A stretch of 64,000 nt of DNA from Nitrospira sp. LK70 (GTDB lineage: Bacteria > Nitrospirota > Nitrospiria > Nitrospirales > Nitrospiraceae), in NCBI GenBank assembly GCA_011090425.1, contig PHGD01000032.1, positions 1 to 64,000 of the forward strand, in the 5' to 3' direction. The translations under genes were made by a program, and so were the position numbers. Under the pieces are notes generated by a model, which saw only the letters and a program-made list of their open reading frames with translations, was not told the origin of the DNA and did not search any database. Positions 43,523 through 52,429 of this stretch are shown one piece after another; position 1 is the first letter of the stretch; every line of letters begins with the position of its first letter.

Positions 43523-44161
43523 ATGACCGTAATCGCCGGGAGCAGGCAAAGGATGTGGGCCTTACGCAGCTGGATTCTCGTCGCCACTGTAGCATTTGCA
43601 GTGGTGGGATGCGCCGAAAAGAAGGTGGATTACAAAGTACATCTGCCGGAGCCGTCTGAGTTTTTCCTTGGACCGGAGGATGTGCTGAAGGTGACGGTAT
43701 GGAAGAGCCCTGACCTATCGGGTGAGGTGACGATTCGTCCGGATGGCACGATCACCATGCCGCTTATCGGGGATGTGCCGGCAGCCGGTCTTACTGCCAA
43801 CGTGTTAGCGAAACGCATCGCCGAGCGGCTTACGGAATACATCTCGTCGCCGATCGTCACAGTTCAAGTAAAGGAGGTCAACAGCTATTTCATCTACGTG
43901 TTGGGGGAAGTTGTAAAGCCCGGGAAGTATCCGCTGAAGTCCTATGCCAACGTGATGCAGGGTATTGCATTGGCCGGCGGCTTCGCACCCTTTGCGAGCA
44001 AGAACAAGATCAAAGTGTTGCGTAATGTGAGCACTGGCTCCGAAGGCCATGAAGAGAAACGCCAGATCGAAATTCCGGTGCGTTATGACGATATTCTAAA
44101 GGGCACCGCTGTGCCGGGAAATTTTGTTCTACTGAGCGGCGATGTCATCGTGGTGCCGTAG
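43523..44161 (+). CDS. Wza-like polysaccharide export lipoprotein
   Basis: A 212-residue protein with a lipoprotein signal peptide (LVATVAFAVVGCAEKK; the Cys near residue 30 would be lipidated). Residues about 45-125 are the polysaccharide export domain (FFLGPEDVLKVTVWKSPDLS, VTIRPDGTITMPLIGDVPAA) and the rest is one SLBB domain (YFIYVLGEVVKPGKYPLKS, GIALAGGFAPFASKNKIKVL). It is much shorter than Wza, as is usual in PEP-CTERM/Myxococcus-type loci with a separate outer-membrane barrel. It should form part of the periplasmic/outer-membrane channel for the polymer. The stop codon is directly followed by the TTG start of the barrel gene. Confidence 0.9.
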   Translation: MTVIAGSRQRMWALRSWILVATVAFAVVGCAEKKVDYKVHLPEPSEFFLGPEDVLKVTVWKSPDLSGEVTIRPDGTITMPLIGDVPAAGLTANVLAKRIAERLTEYISSPIVTVQVKEVNSYFIYVLGEVVKPGKYPLKSYANVMQGIALAGGFAPFASKNKIKVLRNVSTGSEGHEEKRQIEIPVRYDDILKGTAVPGNFVLLSGDVIVVP

Positions 44162-45526
44162 TTGAGTCGAAGATGGCTGCTTGCTCAGATGGCAAGCATC
44201 ATTCTTGGGATGGGTGTAGGATTGTATTCGCTAAGTCAGGCGCAGATGGGTGGAGTGGGTGGGGGTATGGGTGGTGGGATGGGCGGAGGAATGCCGACTA
44301 TTCCAGGAACCGCGTTCGGCGGGGCGACCGACCCCAGTTCGATTCGGGTAACAGAGGGGTTGCACGTTATTCCATCGGTCGGAGTTTCTGAGCGATACGA
44401 CAGTAATGTGTTTTTTGCCCCGAAGAGTCAGCTACAGGGACTAAACCCCGCCGATTTTGTCACGACAGTCATGCCCCAACTCAGGGGATTGTATACCGAT
44501 GGGCAAAAGCTGGTGAAAGCGAACGCAGTCGTGGGGGCAGTCGGCAGTTATTATGTGAATAATACGGGATTAAGTTATGTGGGCGCGAATGCCGGTGTGG
44601 TTCTGGACATGAACGATCTGTTGAGTCGATGGAGGCCGGGGGCGAGGTGGACGGTGTCTAATACGTTTTTTTACAGTCCACAACCTCCTGCGTTTCTTAC
44701 AGGAGGCCCATTAGGGGAACAGGCAAATCCGTTGGTGGCAGGGTTTCAGGCATATCGGACCAATACAACCTCCAATAGCGTCAACACCGTATTTGAGCTT
44801 CCACTCAACAGGACTGTCAATTTGAGCGGGAGCTATAGGAACAGTTTTATCCACTACGGGGCATCGGACGTCCCGCAGGCCCCTACTCTGATTAGCCAAA
44901 ACACTCAGTCCTATACCGCTGGTCTCATAACGCAGGTCTCTCTTTATGACTCCGTGAGAGTAGACTTCATTGGCAGCGAATATGATCAGGGCGAACTGGG
45001 GGCGTTTAGCGCAAGGGGTGGTACTCTGGGCTGGAGTCACAGATTTTCTCCTACAGTTAGTTTCAATGCTACCGGTGGTCTACAGGAGGTGTCGGGGGAA
45101 TCAAACGGGGCGCCCTTCTTCTCGGTGATTGCACCAGTCGGTAACCTCGCCATCAGCTGGAATGATCCTACAACGTCGATGACTCTTGCATACCGGTCCG
45201 GTATTACTCCGTCGTTTCAGTTTCAAAGCGCGCCCATGCTCAATCATATGGTGTCGTTCAACATGACTCAGCAGACCCCGATCCGTGACTTGTCGGGCCT
45301 ACTTGGAGCGAACTATAGCATCGCCAACGAGTATGGGTCGAATTCTGGAGGTGCCCAATCCTGGACCACTGTGCAGGGAACAGCGGGTGTGACGTATCGG
45401 GTCACCCAGAAGATGTTTCTCACGCTGATCTATAACTACCAAAATATTGATAACGTATCCGGAGGGCAGCAGTTTGCCTACGACAGGCAAGTTGTCCAAC
45501 TAAGTCTAGCTCAGGCCTTCTACTGA
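44162..45526 (+). CDS. Outer-membrane beta-barrel protein of the export system
   Basis: A 454-residue protein starting at a TTG immediately after the stop of the lipoprotein gene, which implies translational coupling. An N-terminal signal peptide (LLAQMASIILGMGVGLYSLSQA) is followed by a Gly/Met-rich linker with three GGGM copies. From about residue 60 the sequence alternates hydrophobic and polar residues in many short strands (VIPSVGVSERYDSNVFFAP onward) and ends in an aromatic C-terminal residue pattern (LSLAQAFY), typical of outer-membrane barrels recognised by the BAM machinery. It probably completes the outer-membrane pore for the polymer exported with the Wza-like lipoprotein. Confidence 0.8.
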   Translation: MSRRWLLAQMASIILGMGVGLYSLSQAQMGGVGGGMGGGMGGGMPTIPGTAFGGATDPSSIRVTEGLHVIPSVGVSERYDSNVFFAPKSQLQGLNPADFVTTVMPQLRGLYTDGQKLVKANAVVGAVGSYYVNNTGLSYVGANAGVVLDMNDLLSRWRPGARWTVSNTFFYSPQPPAFLTGGPLGEQANPLVAGFQAYRTNTTSNSVNTVFELPLNRTVNLSGSYRNSFIHYGASDVPQAPTLISQNTQSYTAGLITQVSLYDSVRVDFIGSEYDQGELGAFSARGGTLGWSHRFSPTVSFNATGGLQEVSGESNGAPFFSVIAPVGNLAISWNDPTTSMTLAYRSGITPSFQFQSAPMLNHMVSFNMTQQTPIRDLSGLLGANYSIANEYGSNSGGAQSWTTVQGTAGVTYRVTQKMFLTLIYNYQNIDNVSGGQQFAYDRQVVQLSLAQAFY

Positions 45527-45546
45527 AGAATAGAAGGATCGCGCTC

Positions 45547-47925
45547 ATGAGCACGAACGAAGCCGACACGCCTGCCCTCTACGATCCACCGTCAGAGCCG
45601 CTGCCGGTGCTGATCCGGGAATATTGGGGGAACATCGTTCGCCGGAAATGGGTTGTGCTCGCCTCTGTTGTGGCAGGGGTCGCCGTTGCCGCCATCTTGT
45701 GCGTAGTCTTGCCGAAAAGTTATCGCTCCAGCACCTTGATTCTCATTGAAAATCAGAAGATCCCCGAGGACTACGTCAAAGGCATCGGAGGGGCGAATAT
45801 CGAACAGCGTCTCACGACGATTCAGCAACAGGTAATGAGCCGGACTTTCCTAAGCCAGATTTTGGACGAATACAAACCCTATGAGGGGCAGGTGAGGCAG
45901 GAAGGCCTCGAGTCGGCCATTGAGACATTGCGCAAAATGATCAAGGTGGAGACTTTAGGCACCTCGGGCTCATGGGGCAAGAGTGTTGAGGCGCTCTCCA
46001 TTTCTTTTGCCCACGAAGATCCTATGACGGCCATGAAGGTGACGGCGAAGCTCGCTTCGTTATTTGTCGAGGAAAACTTCAGAGCTCGCGAACAGCTTGT
46101 GACAGGTGTCTCGATCTTTCTGGAGCAAGAACTGCAGGAGGCAAAAAACTTGTTGGAGGCAAAAGAGCGTGCCATCAGCGAATTCAAGACACGCTATGTC
46201 ACCGAGCTTCCCGAACAGAAGGAGGCGAATCTCAGGACATTGGATCGACTACAAACGGAACTCAACACGACCGTAGAAACCATCCATAGCCTCAATGCGC
46301 GGCAGAGCCTTTTTGAAAAGGCTGCGGCGCGGTATGAGCAGTATGAAATGAACGACGGTACTGCAAGCCAGCCGATGCCTCCATTGAGGAATCAGCCCAT
46401 TCAAGATCCCCTGGCCATTCGCTTGGGCGAGCTTCAAAAGCAGCTTGCGACATTGATGGCGACGTACAAGGACACATACCCCGATGTGATCTTCCTGAAA
46501 GATGAAATCAAAGAACTACAAGCTCAGATAGCTGAACGAGATCAGATAGCGGAGGATAGGAAGCTCTCCCAGTCAGAAACCGAGCCGGATCATAACGAGA
46601 GGCCAGGGAGGCTGTTCGACCCACAGCAGCAGAAGCTGTTGGCACAGATGGACGAGTCCAGACTGGACATCGTGAATCTCAAAGCAAAGGAAGCCAGAAT
46701 CGCTCGGGAAATGAAGGAAATTGAGGGTAGAGTCGAACGGACGCCGTCGCGTGAGCAACAATTGACGATCCTGGTCCGTGACTACGACAACATGCAGAAG
46801 AACTACCAAGCTCTGCTGGACAAACGATTGAACGCCCGCGTGGCGGAAAATCTTGAAAAGCGTCAGCAAGGGGAACAGATTCGCATACTGGACTCGGCGA
46901 ATCTTCCTCAGAAGCCCGAGAAACCAAATCGATTGGTGGTGATGATCGTGGGCCTGATAGGAGGAGCTGGCCTTGGAATGGGCCTGGCCTTAGGACTTGA
47001 TCAAGTGAATCCGACGTTCAAGCGGCGAGAAGAGGTAGAGAAATTGCCGGGAATACGATTGTTGGGGGTGATTCCAAATTTCTTCACGATGAATCCACGT
47101 GTTCAGGTACAGGAGCCAGCCGACCGTTCCCTTGCCGACGGCGTTTCTCGTTCGCCTACGGAAAGAGGAAGTTGGAGATATCCATCATGGATCACTTCAG
47201 CAAACCGCGAGGTGTCATTCGCACCGCACCTCAATCTTGTCACCAAATGGCAGCCGGGCTCGATTGCCGTCGAGCCCTACCGCATGGTTGCCACAAAGGT
47301 GGTCTTGTCTACCAAGGAAGTTGGCTCAACCATCATCACGGTGTCGAGTGCGGTGAAGGGAGAAGGCAAAACGACGACGGTCGTAAATCTTGGATATACC
47401 CTCGCTCGCGATCTTGGCAAAAGGACATTGCTTATCGATTGCGATTTTCGCTGCCCGGCCCTTCACCAGTATGTGACCTTGCCAGCTCGATCCGGATTGA
47501 TCCAATTGCTGGATGGCCAGGCTCAGTTGGAAGACTGCTTGTCTGCCATCGATGAAACTCCATGTTCAATCATATCGGTTGGAGGATGGAGTGAGGAACA
47601 CAAGGAGCTGACGAGGATTCAGCAACTGGGCGCGCTATTGCCGAAGCTACGAACACAGTTTGATTATGTCATCCTCAATTGCGCCCCGATACTCCCAAGT
47701 GCCACCACCGGAATCTTAGCGAGCCTGGCAGATGTTCTCATCCTGGTGATTCGGTCAGGCACGACACCAAAACGTGCTGTGCAACAGGCACTCACGATGC
47801 TTAGGCAGATCTCCGAGGCCTGTGTCGTTCTCAATGGAGTGGAGTTTCAAACAATGCCGTACTGCATGGGCGAATATGCCGGGTCCTATGGCAGAGGAAC
47901 CTCATACGAACGAGCGCCAAGATAA
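45547..47925 (+). CDS. Wzc-like chain-length determinant/tyrosine autokinase
   Basis: A 792-residue inner-membrane protein. The first membrane helix is near 40-58 (VVLASVVAGVAVAAILCVVL), followed by a Wzz domain (YRSSTLILIENQKIPEDYVK) and a long periplasmic coiled coil (about 190-440). The second helix is near 462-482 (VVMIVGLIGGAGLGMGLAL). The cytoplasmic BY-kinase domain has Walker A SAVKGEGKTTTVVNLG, Walker A' LLIDCDFRCPALH and a Walker-B-like YVILNCAPILPS. The C-terminal tail contains four Tyr within 20 residues, fitting the autophosphorylated tyrosine cluster. It controls polymer length and export with the Wza-like proteins encoded just upstream. Confidence 0.92.
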   Translation: MSTNEADTPALYDPPSEPLPVLIREYWGNIVRRKWVVLASVVAGVAVAAILCVVLPKSYRSSTLILIENQKIPEDYVKGIGGANIEQRLTTIQQQVMSRTFLSQILDEYKPYEGQVRQEGLESAIETLRKMIKVETLGTSGSWGKSVEALSISFAHEDPMTAMKVTAKLASLFVEENFRAREQLVTGVSIFLEQELQEAKNLLEAKERAISEFKTRYVTELPEQKEANLRTLDRLQTELNTTVETIHSLNARQSLFEKAAARYEQYEMNDGTASQPMPPLRNQPIQDPLAIRLGELQKQLATLMATYKDTYPDVIFLKDEIKELQAQIAERDQIAEDRKLSQSETEPDHNERPGRLFDPQQQKLLAQMDESRLDIVNLKAKEARIAREMKEIEGRVERTPSREQQLTILVRDYDNMQKNYQALLDKRLNARVAENLEKRQQGEQIRILDSANLPQKPEKPNRLVVMIVGLIGGAGLGMGLALGLDQVNPTFKRREEVEKLPGIRLLGVIPNFFTMNPRVQVQEPADRSLADGVSRSPTERGSWRYPSWITSANREVSFAPHLNLVTKWQPGSIAVEPYRMVATKVVLSTKEVGSTIITVSSAVKGEGKTTTVVNLGYTLARDLGKRTLLIDCDFRCPALHQYVTLPARSGLIQLLDGQAQLEDCLSAIDETPCSIISVGGWSEEHKELTRIQQLGALLPKLRTQFDYVILNCAPILPSATTGILASLADVLILVIRSGTTPKRAVQQALTMLRQISEACVVLNGVEFQTMPYCMGEYAGSYGRGTSYERAPR

Positions 47926-47927
47926 CC

Positions 47928-48014
47928 CCTCTTGGTTGCGTCAGTTGTGCCGGCCTGTTGGTCCAGCAATTGACAGTTGAAACCTTCCTGCAGTGACGCA
48001 ACCATACCAAGAGG
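47928..48014 (+). other. Long imperfect inverted repeat between wzc-like and acetyltransferase genes
   Basis: The arm CCTCTTGGTTGCGTCA at 47928-47943 is complementary to 47994-48014 except for a five-base insertion in the second arm, giving about 16 paired bases around a 50-base loop. It begins three bases after the stop of the kinase gene. There is no T-run, so it is not a simple terminator. It may be an RNA processing or attenuation structure that sets relative expression of upstream and downstream glycan genes. Confidence 0.45.
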
Positions 48015-48100
48015 ATCGAACACTCTGCCTGACTATCATATTGCGTTCGACCTCCAGGCATTGTCACGGTTGACCACCTCAAAGCCATTTGGAGCCATAC

Positions 48101-48742
48101 ATGAAGAAAATGGATTTTCACGTCCGTAACGGGAGAACCTTGGATAAGCACAAGTCTCCGTTAGGTTTACTCAAAGCCAACGAACTGTCGGCGCGGACTG
48201 AAAATAATGGTGTGCTTGCCAGCGCTTCAAACGACAGCTCAGGGCAGGCAAGGGGCTCTTTTTGCTGCATCGCGCCAGACGTCAAGGTTGGGAACAATGT
48301 AAGGTTTTCAAAGTTCGTCAACCTCTATGGATGTGAAGTAGGCGACGACACCAAAGTCGGCGCGTTTGTTGAGGTTCAGAAGAATGCCAAGGTCGGCAAA
48401 AGGTGCAAAATCTCGAGCCATACCTTCATCTGCGAGGGCGTGACGATCGAAGACGAAGTCTTTATCGGGCATAACGTCACCTTCGTGAACGACACCTTCC
48501 CTCGCGCGACGACCATGGCGGGCTCTCTCCAGACAGAGGCCGATTGGAAAGTCGAAACAACATTGGTGAAAAAGGGTGCATCGATCGGGTCCGGCGCGAC
48601 GATTCTTGCCAATCTGGTGATCGGGGAGTACGCGCTGATCGGGGCCGGTGCGGTCGTGACAAAGGATGTGCCGGCACATGCCGTTGTCGCGGGAAATCCC
48701 GGCAAGGTGGTGCGATATTTCGAACCAAGGGAGCAGCAATGA
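48101..48742 (+). CDS. Hexapeptide-repeat N-acetyltransferase (WbpD/WlbB-like)
   Basis: A 213-residue protein starting at the ATG at 48101 after a GGAG site. After about 45 N-terminal residues of no clear family, a left-handed beta-helix with hexapeptide repeats covers the rest: CCIAPDVKVGNNVRFSKFVN, CEVGDDTKVGAFVEVQ, ATILANLVIGEYALIGAGAV, ending in the conserved VPAHAVVAGNPGKVVR. Such enzymes acetylate the 3-amino group of UDP-amino sugars using acetyl-CoA. The next gene, overlapping by four bases, is the matching PLP aminotransferase, so the pair probably makes an acetamido-sugar nucleotide for the polymer. Confidence 0.88.
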   Translation: MKKMDFHVRNGRTLDKHKSPLGLLKANELSARTENNGVLASASNDSSGQARGSFCCIAPDVKVGNNVRFSKFVNLYGCEVGDDTKVGAFVEVQKNAKVGKRCKISSHTFICEGVTIEDEVFIGHNVTFVNDTFPRATTMAGSLQTEADWKVETTLVKKGASIGSGATILANLVIGEYALIGAGAVVTKDVPAHAVVAGNPGKVVRYFEPREQQ

Positions 48743-49944
48743 CTGACGAGAACATTCCCTTCCTGGATCTGGTCACGGTTCATCGGGAGTTGCAAGATGA
48801 ATTGGTCGAAGTACTGACGACTGCGCTAAAGAGCGCTGGATTTATCGGTGGGCTGATGGTGCAGGGGTTCGAAGAGGACTTTGCCCGGTTCTGCGAGGCC
48901 CGATTCTGCGTCGGGGTCGGTAGCGGCACTGACGCCCTTCGGTTCGCCTTGATCGCCGCCGGTGTGAAGTCCGGTGATATCGTCATCACGGTTCCCAATA
49001 CATTTATCGCCACGACCGAAGCCATTTCCCAGGCGGGTGCTCAACCGGATTTCGTCGACATCGATCCAAGAACGTATGCGATGGATCATGAAAAATTGCG
49101 TGAGTATTTGGAGCGCAAGTGCAGGTGGAATACGAAGACAGGACAAGTCATTCACAATGCGACCGGTAAGCCGATAACTGCCGTCGTTCCCGTCCATCTC
49201 TACGGCCAGATGGCCGATATGGATGCCATCCTTGATCTGGCCACCCAGTACAATTTCAAGGTAGTTGAAGACGCCTGCCAGGCACAGGGAGCAGAGTACT
49301 TCTCACAGAAGGACAATCGCTGGCACAAGGCCGGCTCGATGGGACACGCCGCCGCGTTCAGTTTCTATCCCGGTAAGAATCTGGGGGCTTGCGGTGAAGC
49401 GGGAGCCATTACCACCAACGACGAACAGCTAGCCCATATGTGCCGACTCTTGCGCGACCATGGGCAATCAAAGAAATATTTCCATGACATCGAAGGCTAC
49501 AACGGCCGCCTTGATGCCATCCAGGCCGGATTTCTGCGCGTGAAACTACAGCATTTGGCAAAATGGAATGAACAGCGCCGAGAGGTGGCGGAGCGTTACA
49601 ATAAGTTATTCGCCGGGGCAGAAGAAATCGTGACGTTGCCTCATCAACCGGGCTGGGCGCGATCGGTCTATCACCTCTATGTTGTGCAAGTTGAGGATCG
49701 TGTTGGTCTACAGAAGCACCTAAGCGACGTAGGCATCGGAACGGGGATTCACTATCCGGTGGCACTGCATCTGACGAAAGCCTACGAAGGGCTCGGCTTC
49801 CACCGTGGGGACTTTCCGATCACGGAAAAGTTGGTGGCGCAAATCTTATCGCTGCCGATGTTTCCCGGCTTGACGTTTGATCAGCAGGTACGAGTGGTAG
49901 GGGAGATTCAGAAAGCTGTGTCCACGTCCACGCAGTCACGATGA
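48739..49944 (+). CDS. DegT/DnrJ/EryC1-type PLP sugar aminotransferase
   Basis: A 401-residue protein whose ATG overlaps the stop of the acetyltransferase gene. It is a typical sugar-nucleotide aminotransferase: IPFLDLVTVHRELQDEL at the N-terminus, GVGSGTDALRFALIAAG for the cofactor phosphate site, VVEDACQAQGA, and the PLP lysine in FSFYPGKNLGACGEAG. The C-terminal domain has GWARSVYHLYVVQV and IGTGIHYPVALHLTKAY. It would transfer an amino group from glutamate to a keto-sugar nucleotide, providing the substrate of the acetyltransferase encoded before it. Confidence 0.92.
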   Translation: MTDENIPFLDLVTVHRELQDELVEVLTTALKSAGFIGGLMVQGFEEDFARFCEARFCVGVGSGTDALRFALIAAGVKSGDIVITVPNTFIATTEAISQAGAQPDFVDIDPRTYAMDHEKLREYLERKCRWNTKTGQVIHNATGKPITAVVPVHLYGQMADMDAILDLATQYNFKVVEDACQAQGAEYFSQKDNRWHKAGSMGHAAAFSFYPGKNLGACGEAGAITTNDEQLAHMCRLLRDHGQSKKYFHDIEGYNGRLDAIQAGFLRVKLQHLAKWNEQRREVAERYNKLFAGAEEIVTLPHQPGWARSVYHLYVVQVEDRVGLQKHLSDVGIGTGIHYPVALHLTKAYEGLGFHRGDFPITEKLVAQILSLPMFPGLTFDQQVRVVGEIQKAVSTSTQSR

Positions 49945-49957
49945 AGCACCAGGGCAT

Positions 49958-49972
49958 GCACTATCATAGTGC
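49958..49972. promoter_or_regulatory. Short perfect inverted repeat
   Basis: GCACTATCATAGTGC has seven complementary bases on each side of a central C. It lies between the aminotransferase stop and the GTG start of the next small gene. No T-run follows, so an operator or mRNA-stability element is more likely than a terminator. Confidence 0.3.
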
Positions 49973-49979
49973 GTAGCTG

Positions 49980-50516
49980 GTGACCAACCGTAGAGCCATT
50001 GTTCTGAACCGAACCGTTGCATTGAAAAATAATCATTTAGCTTGGTTTGTAACGGCATCCTTTTCTGTGTTGGTGGTCATTGGGTTGGCAAGTAGGCCGC
50101 CAATTACTGAATGTAATTCGGGTCCACCAGCTAATACAAACAACCAACTATTTCAGGCCCATCAGGTGGTGGTGCAGCCATGGCAAGGGCCTCATCACGT
50201 GTATGGGATATTCAGCCTGCCGGCTCAATATCGTCGCGATCGTCCCTATACAGCACGATTGGTTATTCTGGGGGTTGCCGAGGATATGCTAGAAATTAGT
50301 CCTGAATCGGGTTCAATGGGTGAGAGTAATGATGAAGTAGGCCATTATTTGGTTCGAGTGCATTTCCAAACTAGAAAAGCCTTATGGATACTCTTGACTG
50401 GAGGATTCGGGAATTTGAAATCCGCCTGTCTTTGGTGGTTAATGGTTTCCGATCGAGATGAGGTGAATGGGGACAGGAGTAATGAGCTGTATGTTGAACG
50501 GAGAGTAAGAGTATGA
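49980..50516 (+). CDS. Hypothetical single-pass membrane protein
   Basis: A 178-residue protein starting at a GTG with a weak ribosome-binding site. A single hydrophobic helix near residues 20-38 (LAWFVTASFSVLVVIGLAS) acts as signal anchor, leaving a globular beta-rich domain outside the cytoplasm. That domain has short strands such as YTARLVILGVAEDMLEIS and VGHYLVRVHFQTRKALWILL. I do not recognise the family. The stop overlaps the next start by four bases (ATGA), so it is translated with the epimerase gene and belongs to the glycan operon. Confidence 0.6.
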   Translation: MTNRRAIVLNRTVALKNNHLAWFVTASFSVLVVIGLASRPPITECNSGPPANTNNQLFQAHQVVVQPWQGPHHVYGIFSLPAQYRRDRPYTARLVILGVAEDMLEISPESGSMGESNDEVGHYLVRVHFQTRKALWILLTGGFGNLKSACLWWLMVSDRDEVNGDRSNELYVERRVRV

Positions 50517-51598
50517 ACATACTTCTTGTCGGGAATATGGGCTACATCGGACCGGTGTTGGCGCGACATTTGCGCCAGGCTTATCCCCACGCTGTCCTCA
50601 TCGGGTATGATGCGGGACTATTTGCCCACTGTCTGCTTGGTGCCGTGGCTCTTCCGGAAATCATTTTGGATCGACAGATTTTCGGAGATGTCTGGCACCT
50701 CGACAAGACTGTGCTCGAAGGGGTTGATGTGGTCGTCAATTTGGCTGCCATCTCCAATGATCCGATCGGCAATAGATTTGAAGACGCAACACTGGCGATC
50801 AACTACAAAGCGGCGGTGGAGCTCGCCGCGAAGGCCAAGCTGGCCGGCGTCCGTTCCTATGTCTTTGCTTCGAGTTGCAGTGTCTATGGGTGCGCCGAGG
50901 AGGGGGCGAAGACGGAATCGTCTGGGTTAGATCCGCTCACCGCGTACGCGCGTTCAAAGGTAATGGCGGAGAAAGAATTGATCCCAATGGCGGACGGACG
51001 ATTCATCGTCACATGCCTCAGGTTTGCGACGGCATGTGGAATGAGCGACCGCCTCAGGCTCGATCTGGTCCTCAACGATTTTGTCGCCGGCGCGCTGACT
51101 CAGAAAAAGATTGTCGTCATGAGCGACGGTACTCCGTGGCGTCCGTTGATCAATGTCAAGGACATGGCTCGGGCGATCGACTGAGCCATAGGCCGCACGG
51201 CTAAAATCGGCGGCACAGGACTGGTTGTCAATGTAGGTAGCAATGAATGGAATTGCCAGGTAAAAGACCTCGCTCATGCCGTGGCTGCGGCCATTTTGGG
51301 AGTGGACGTATCGATCAATACCAACGCCCCGCCTGACCGGCGTTCATATCGAGTCAGTTACGACTTATTCAAAGAGTTGGCTCCTGGCTTCCAGCCCAGA
51401 TTCGATCTGAAATCCACGATTCATGAGATGACCGACGGGTTGCAAAAGGCCGGTTTCCAGAATGCAGCGTACCGCGAGTCCCAGTTCATAAGACTGAATG
51501 TTATTAACAGGTTCCGCGAACAGGCATTGCTGGATGAGAAACTAGGGATGTCGTTTGCCGGCGGAAGAGACGGTGCTGTATCGGTCTGGACTGTTTGA
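50513..51598 (+). pseudogene. NAD-dependent sugar epimerase/dehydratase with one in-frame TGA
   Basis: Read through, the gene encodes about 361 residues of an extended short-chain dehydrogenase: VGNMGYIGPVLARHL is the NAD-binding glycine motif, VVVNLAAISNDP follows, SSCSVYG holds the catalytic Ser and TAYARSKVMAEKEL holds the Tyr-x-x-x-Lys. At 51182-51184 the codon is TGA, in the context MARAID-stop-AIGR. The same frame then continues without break to 51598 with family-like sequence (GLVVNVGSNEWNCQVKDLAHAV). A Trp codon (TGG) is the likely ancestor at this position. Unless read through, only a 223-residue fragment without the substrate-binding part is made. A sequencing error is also possible. 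Confidence 0.8.
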
Positions 51599-51776
51599 GA
51601 GCGGACGAGGCGCACCGAATTAAAAGACGAGGTCGATCGGACAGTCTGGATTTGAGACTATCGTGCCCTATGGAGGAAAAGTTCTCACGATTATCAACCA
51701 AATGGCTCGGGTGTCCTGAGGGAACATATGCTCTCAAAGGCCACGAAGAGCCGGAAGAGGGAGAAAGGGCCATGAG

Positions 51777-52340
51777 ATGATTTTTACAGAAACAAAGCTG
51801 AAAGGTGCGTACATTATCGACCTCGAACGTCGAGAAGATACGCGCGGTTTCTTTGCCCGTGCTTTTTGCCAGAAGGAATTTGAGACACACGATTTGAAAC
51901 CCGTCATCGCCCAAGCCAATGTGGCGTTTAACGCGAAGAAGGGCACTCTACGAGGAATGCACTTTCAATTTCCTCCTGCGGCAGAAAGCAAGCTCGTGCG
52001 TTGCACGAGGGGAGCGATCCTCGACATTATCGTCGACCTCCGTCCTGAGAGCCCGACCTATCTCGATCACATCGCGGTTGAATTGAGCGAAGATAATCAG
52101 CGCTCGCTCTATGTGCCTGAGCGATTTGCGCACGGATATCAAGCGTTGAGGGACGGTACTGAGACAAGCTATCAGGTGGGCGAATTCTATACGCCGGGAT
52201 GCGAGGGGGGACTGCGGCATGATGATCCGCGGTTGAGACTTCACTGGCCCCTGCCGGTCGTGAGCATTTCTGAGAAGGATACTCTGTGGAAACTGCTCGA
52301 TGACATCGAACCGGAGCTGAAACAAAAGATGAGTGAATAG
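51777..52340 (+). CDS. RmlC-type sugar 3,5-epimerase
   Basis: A 187-residue cupin of the dTDP-4-dehydrorhamnose 3,5-epimerase family: DLERREDTRGFFARAF at the start, the conserved GTLRGMHFQFPP with the catalytic His, LVRCTRGAILDIIVDLR, and ERFAHGYQALRDGTETSYQV near the end. Length fits RmlC. Family members epimerise C3 and/or C5 of a 4-keto-sugar nucleotide. No rmlA or rmlB is nearby and a cytidylyltransferase gene is downstream, so the substrate may be a CDP-linked sugar instead; I give no gene symbol for that reason. Confidence 0.88.
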   Translation: MIFTETKLKGAYIIDLERREDTRGFFARAFCQKEFETHDLKPVIAQANVAFNAKKGTLRGMHFQFPPAAESKLVRCTRGAILDIIVDLRPESPTYLDHIAVELSEDNQRSLYVPERFAHGYQALRDGTETSYQVGEFYTPGCEGGLRHDDPRLRLHWPLPVVSISEKDTLWKLLDDIEPELKQKMSE

Positions 52341-52429
52341 TATCGAGCGTAGTCAATCCATGTAGTCAATCGTGAAGCAACGAATGGTGTCGGCAAATTG
52401 CAGCACGATTTTTGTGAGAGGAGGTAGAT

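Noticed and set aside
51182..51184. TGA as a selenocysteine codon
   Set aside because: Epimerases of this family have no selenocysteine, and no SECIS-like hairpin is evident just after the codon; Trp-to-stop is simpler.
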